Shown in pieces: positions 61,301 through 64,000 of a DNA stretch of 64,000 nucleotides. The DNA is taken from the NCBI RefSeq assembly GCF_029227915.1, contig NC_079886.1, forward strand, positions 3,534,001 through 3,598,000. Reading direction: 5' to 3'. A program made the position numbers and the translations under genes. Below the pieces are notes generated by a model. The model was not told the origin of the DNA, did no database searches, and saw only the letters and a program-made list of their open reading frames with translations. The DNA is from Hydractinia symbiolongicarpus. Lineage: Eukaryota > Cnidaria > Hydrozoa > Anthoathecata > Hydractiniidae. Within the stretch, counting starts at the first letter, position 1; every line of letters begins with the position of its first letter.

Positions 61301-64000
61301 TTGCTGATATTACTAGGTTGCATCGCTTTTAACAGTGAAACGATTGACTGTAGGACTTACTTGAACTGATTTTGGACTGTGACCTTACAAGTGTGATGAT
61401 TGAGACAATTGGACTCCATGATATAACATTCTTCTTAAATTGGCATGATTGCCGGAACTCAGCGATTAAGCTGGGCACTGTGGTAGCGCTTCAATTAAAA
61501 ATGTAGATATATAAGTCATTTTATACTGTGGGACAAATCCTAGTCGCTTTCGCACGCCGAGGAAATTGAGACAGTTTCAAAAACTACATTTCATTGACTT
61601 TCTAACAGTATCAGTCCGTTTCAGTTGCAACGGTTGCGTCACATATTCGTACCAACATGTATTTAGCGATATTTTTCTGATATTACTAGGTTGCATCGCT
61701 TTTAACAGTGAAACGAATGACTGTGAGACTTACTTGAACTGATTTTGGACTTTAACTTTATAAATGTGATAATTGAGACAATTGGACTCCATGCAATAAC
61801 ATTCTTCTTAAATTGGCATGATTGAGGAAACTCAGCGATTACACTGGGCGCTGTGGTATCGCTTCATTTAATAATGTAGATAAATAAGTCACTTTTTACT
61901 GTGGATCCAATCCTAGCTGTTATCGCACGCTGAAGAAATTGAGACAGTTTCAAAAACTACATTTCATTGACTTTCTAACGTTATCGGTCCGTTTTTGTTA
62001 CAACGGTTGCGTCACATATGCGTACCAACATGTGTTTAGCGATGTTTTTCTGATATTATTAGGTTGTATCGCTTTTAACAGTGAAACGATTGAATGTAGG
62101 ACTTAATTGAACTGATTTTGGACTTTAACTTTATAAATGTGATAATTGAGACAATTGGACTCCAAGAAATAACAATGTTCTGAATTTGACATGATTGCTA
62201 GAACTCAGCGATTACACTGGGTGCAGTGGTAGTGCTTCATTTAAAAATGCACATAAATAAGTCATTTTTTACTGTAGGACCAATCCTAGCCGTTATTGCA
62301 CGCTGAAGAGAGTTTCAAAAACTACATTTCATTGACTTTCTAACAGTATCAGTCCGTTTCAGTTACAACGGTTGCGTCACATATGCGTACCAACATGTAT
62401 TTATCGATATTTTTCTGATATTACTAGGTTGTATCGCTTTTAAAAGTGAAACGATTGACAGTGGCACTAAATTGAACTGATTTTGGACTGTGACCTTACA
62501 AGTGTGATGAATGAGACAATTGGACTCCATGATATAACATTCTTCTTAAATTGGCATGATTGCCGGAACTCAGCGGTTAAGCTGGGCACTGTGGTAGCGC
62601 TTCAATTAAAAATGTAGATATATCAGTCATTTTATACTGTGGGAAAAATCCTAGTCGCTTTCGCAGGCCGAGGAAATTGAGACAGTTTCAAAAACTACAT
62701 TTCATTGACTTTCTAACAGTATCAGTCCGTTTCAGTTGCAACGGTTGCGTCACATATTCGTACCAACATGTATTTAGCGATATTTTTCTGATATTACTAG
62801 GTTGCATCGCTTTTAACAGTGAAACGATTGACTGTGGGACTTAATTGAACTGATTTTGGACTGTGACCTTACAAGTGTGATGAATGAGACAATTGGACTC
62901 CATGCAATAACATTCCTCTTAAATTGGCATGATTGACGGAACTCAGCGATTACACTGGGCGCTGTGGTATCGCTTCATTTAATAATGTAGATAAATAAGT
63001 CACTTTTTACTGTGGGTCCAATCCTAGCCGTTATCGCACGTTGAAGAAATTGAGACAGTTTTAAAAACAACATTTCATTGACTTTCTAACGGTATCAGTC
63101 CGTTTCCTTTACAACGGTCTCGTCACATATGCGTACCAACATGTGTTTGGCGATGTTTTTCTGATATCATTAGGTTGTATCGCTTTTAACAGTGAAACGA
63201 TTGACTGTAGGACTTAATTGAACTGATTTTGGACTTTAACTTTATAAATGTGATAATTGAGACAATTGGACTCCAAGAAATAACAATGCTCTGAATTTGA
63301 CATGATTGCTAGAACTCAGCAATTACACTGGGCGCTGTGGTAGCGCTTCATTTAAAAATGCACATAAATAAGTCATTTTTTACTGTAGGACCAATCCTAG
63401 CCGTTATCGCACGCTGAAGAGAGTTTCAAAAACTACATTTCATTGACTTTCTAACAGTATCAGTCCGTTTCAGTTACAACGGTTGCGTCACATATTCGTA
63501 CCAACATGTATTTAGCGACATTTTTCTGATATTACTAGGTTGCATCGCCTTTAACAGTAAAACGATTGATGTGGGACTTACTTGAACTGATTTTGGACTT
63601 TAACTTTATAAATGTGATATATGAGACAATTGGACTCCATGCAATAACATTCTTCCTAAATTGGCATGATTGAGGAAACTCAGCGATTACACTGGGCGCT
63701 GTGGTATCGCTTCATTTAATAAAGTAGATAAATAAGTCACTTTTTACTGTGGGTCCAATCCTAGCCGTTATCGCACGCTGAAGAAATTGAGACAGTTTCA
63801 AAAACTACATTTCATTGACTTTCTAACGTTATCAGTCCGTTTCTGTTACAACGGTTGCGTCACATATGCGTACCAACATGTGTTTAGCGATGTTTTTCTG
63901 ATATTATTAGGTTCTATCGCTTTTAACAGTGAAACGATTGACTGTAGGACTAAATTGAACTGATTTTGGACTTTAACTTTAAAAATGTGATAATTGAGAC
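58367..64000. repeat. 373-bp satellite array, right block
   Basis: The satellite resumes with TGTGGGACTTACTTGAACTG, in the same orientation as before the insertion, and runs to the end of the window (about 15 monomers). Monomers are more varied than at 4-55 kb. Private variants include ATATGCGTACCAAC, TAGTCGCTTTCGCACG and GATCAATCCAAGCCGC. The 8-bp-deleted form occurs near 62303 and 63415. No other sequence type is visible. Confidence 0.95.
58375..61576. repeat. 6-monomer repeat, about 2,236-bp spacing
   Basis: GGGATCAATCCAAGCCGC is at 58548 and 60784, and 58375-59340 matches 60611-61576 with few differences (for example GCGCTGTTGTAGC against GCGCTGTGGTAGC). The first copy begins at the right edge of the 814-bp insertion. 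The second has uninterrupted satellite upstream and so shows what the site looked like without the insertion. Confidence 0.85.

Overview
The window holds no gene that I can support. It is almost entirely one tandem satellite DNA, with a basic monomer of about 373 bp, all in the same orientation and running off both ends. Counting the conserved motif CGTACCAAC (25, 398, 771, 1144, 1517, 1890, 2262 and onward) gives roughly 165 monomers. The array is AT-rich, and I see no rRNA, tRNA, bacterial operon or CRISPR. This points to a eukaryotic heterochromatic region (centromeric, pericentromeric, subtelomeric or a B chromosome). The sequence alone does not name the organism or the chromosome location.

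The monomers fall into related types, distinguished mainly in the roughly 90 bp before the constant CAGCGATTACACTGGGCG segment. Type A carries AACAATGTTCTGAATTTGAC, type B carries CATTCTCCTTAAATTGG or CATTCTTCTTAAATTGG with GATTGCCGG, and a hybrid type carries the A-like TTTATAAATGTGATAATTG followed by the B-like segment and GATTGAGGG. They are arranged in locally amplified higher-order repeats of different sizes: 3-mer (1,119 bp; 2.3-4.0 kb and 10.5-13.4 kb), 4-mer (1,495 bp; 4.2-7.3 kb), 2-mer (746 bp; 7.2-8.7 kb and 16.4-17.9 kb), 5-mer (1,865 bp; 17.3-21.0 kb), another 4-mer (about 1,493 bp; 25.3-29.8 kb), a 2-mer of 752 bp (35.4-36.9 kb), and compound repeats of 1,849, 2,584 and 2,204 bp (46.5-55.3 kb).

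There is a subfamily change near 25.3 kb. To its left, A monomers read TTATAAGTGTG and CTAGCTGTTATCG; to its right they mostly read TTATAAATGTG and CTAGCCGTTATCG, and from about 30 kb some carry an 8-bp internal deletion. Blocks of left-type sequence reappear inside the right-type array (43.1-43.9, 45.7-46.1 and 50.3-51.0 kb). The last matches 12.85-13.40 kb with one difference in 549 bp.

The one break in the satellite is 55,760-58,366. This is a different tandem repeat of about 814 bp (three full units and one 172-bp partial unit). Each full unit carries four evenly placed palindromes, a C-rich tract and an inverted repeat. It replaces about 36 bp of a 373-bp monomer and has no visible target-site duplication. 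After it, the 373-bp satellite resumes in the same orientation to the end of the window. Short open frames occur throughout but recur only because the DNA recurs; I do not consider any of them genes.
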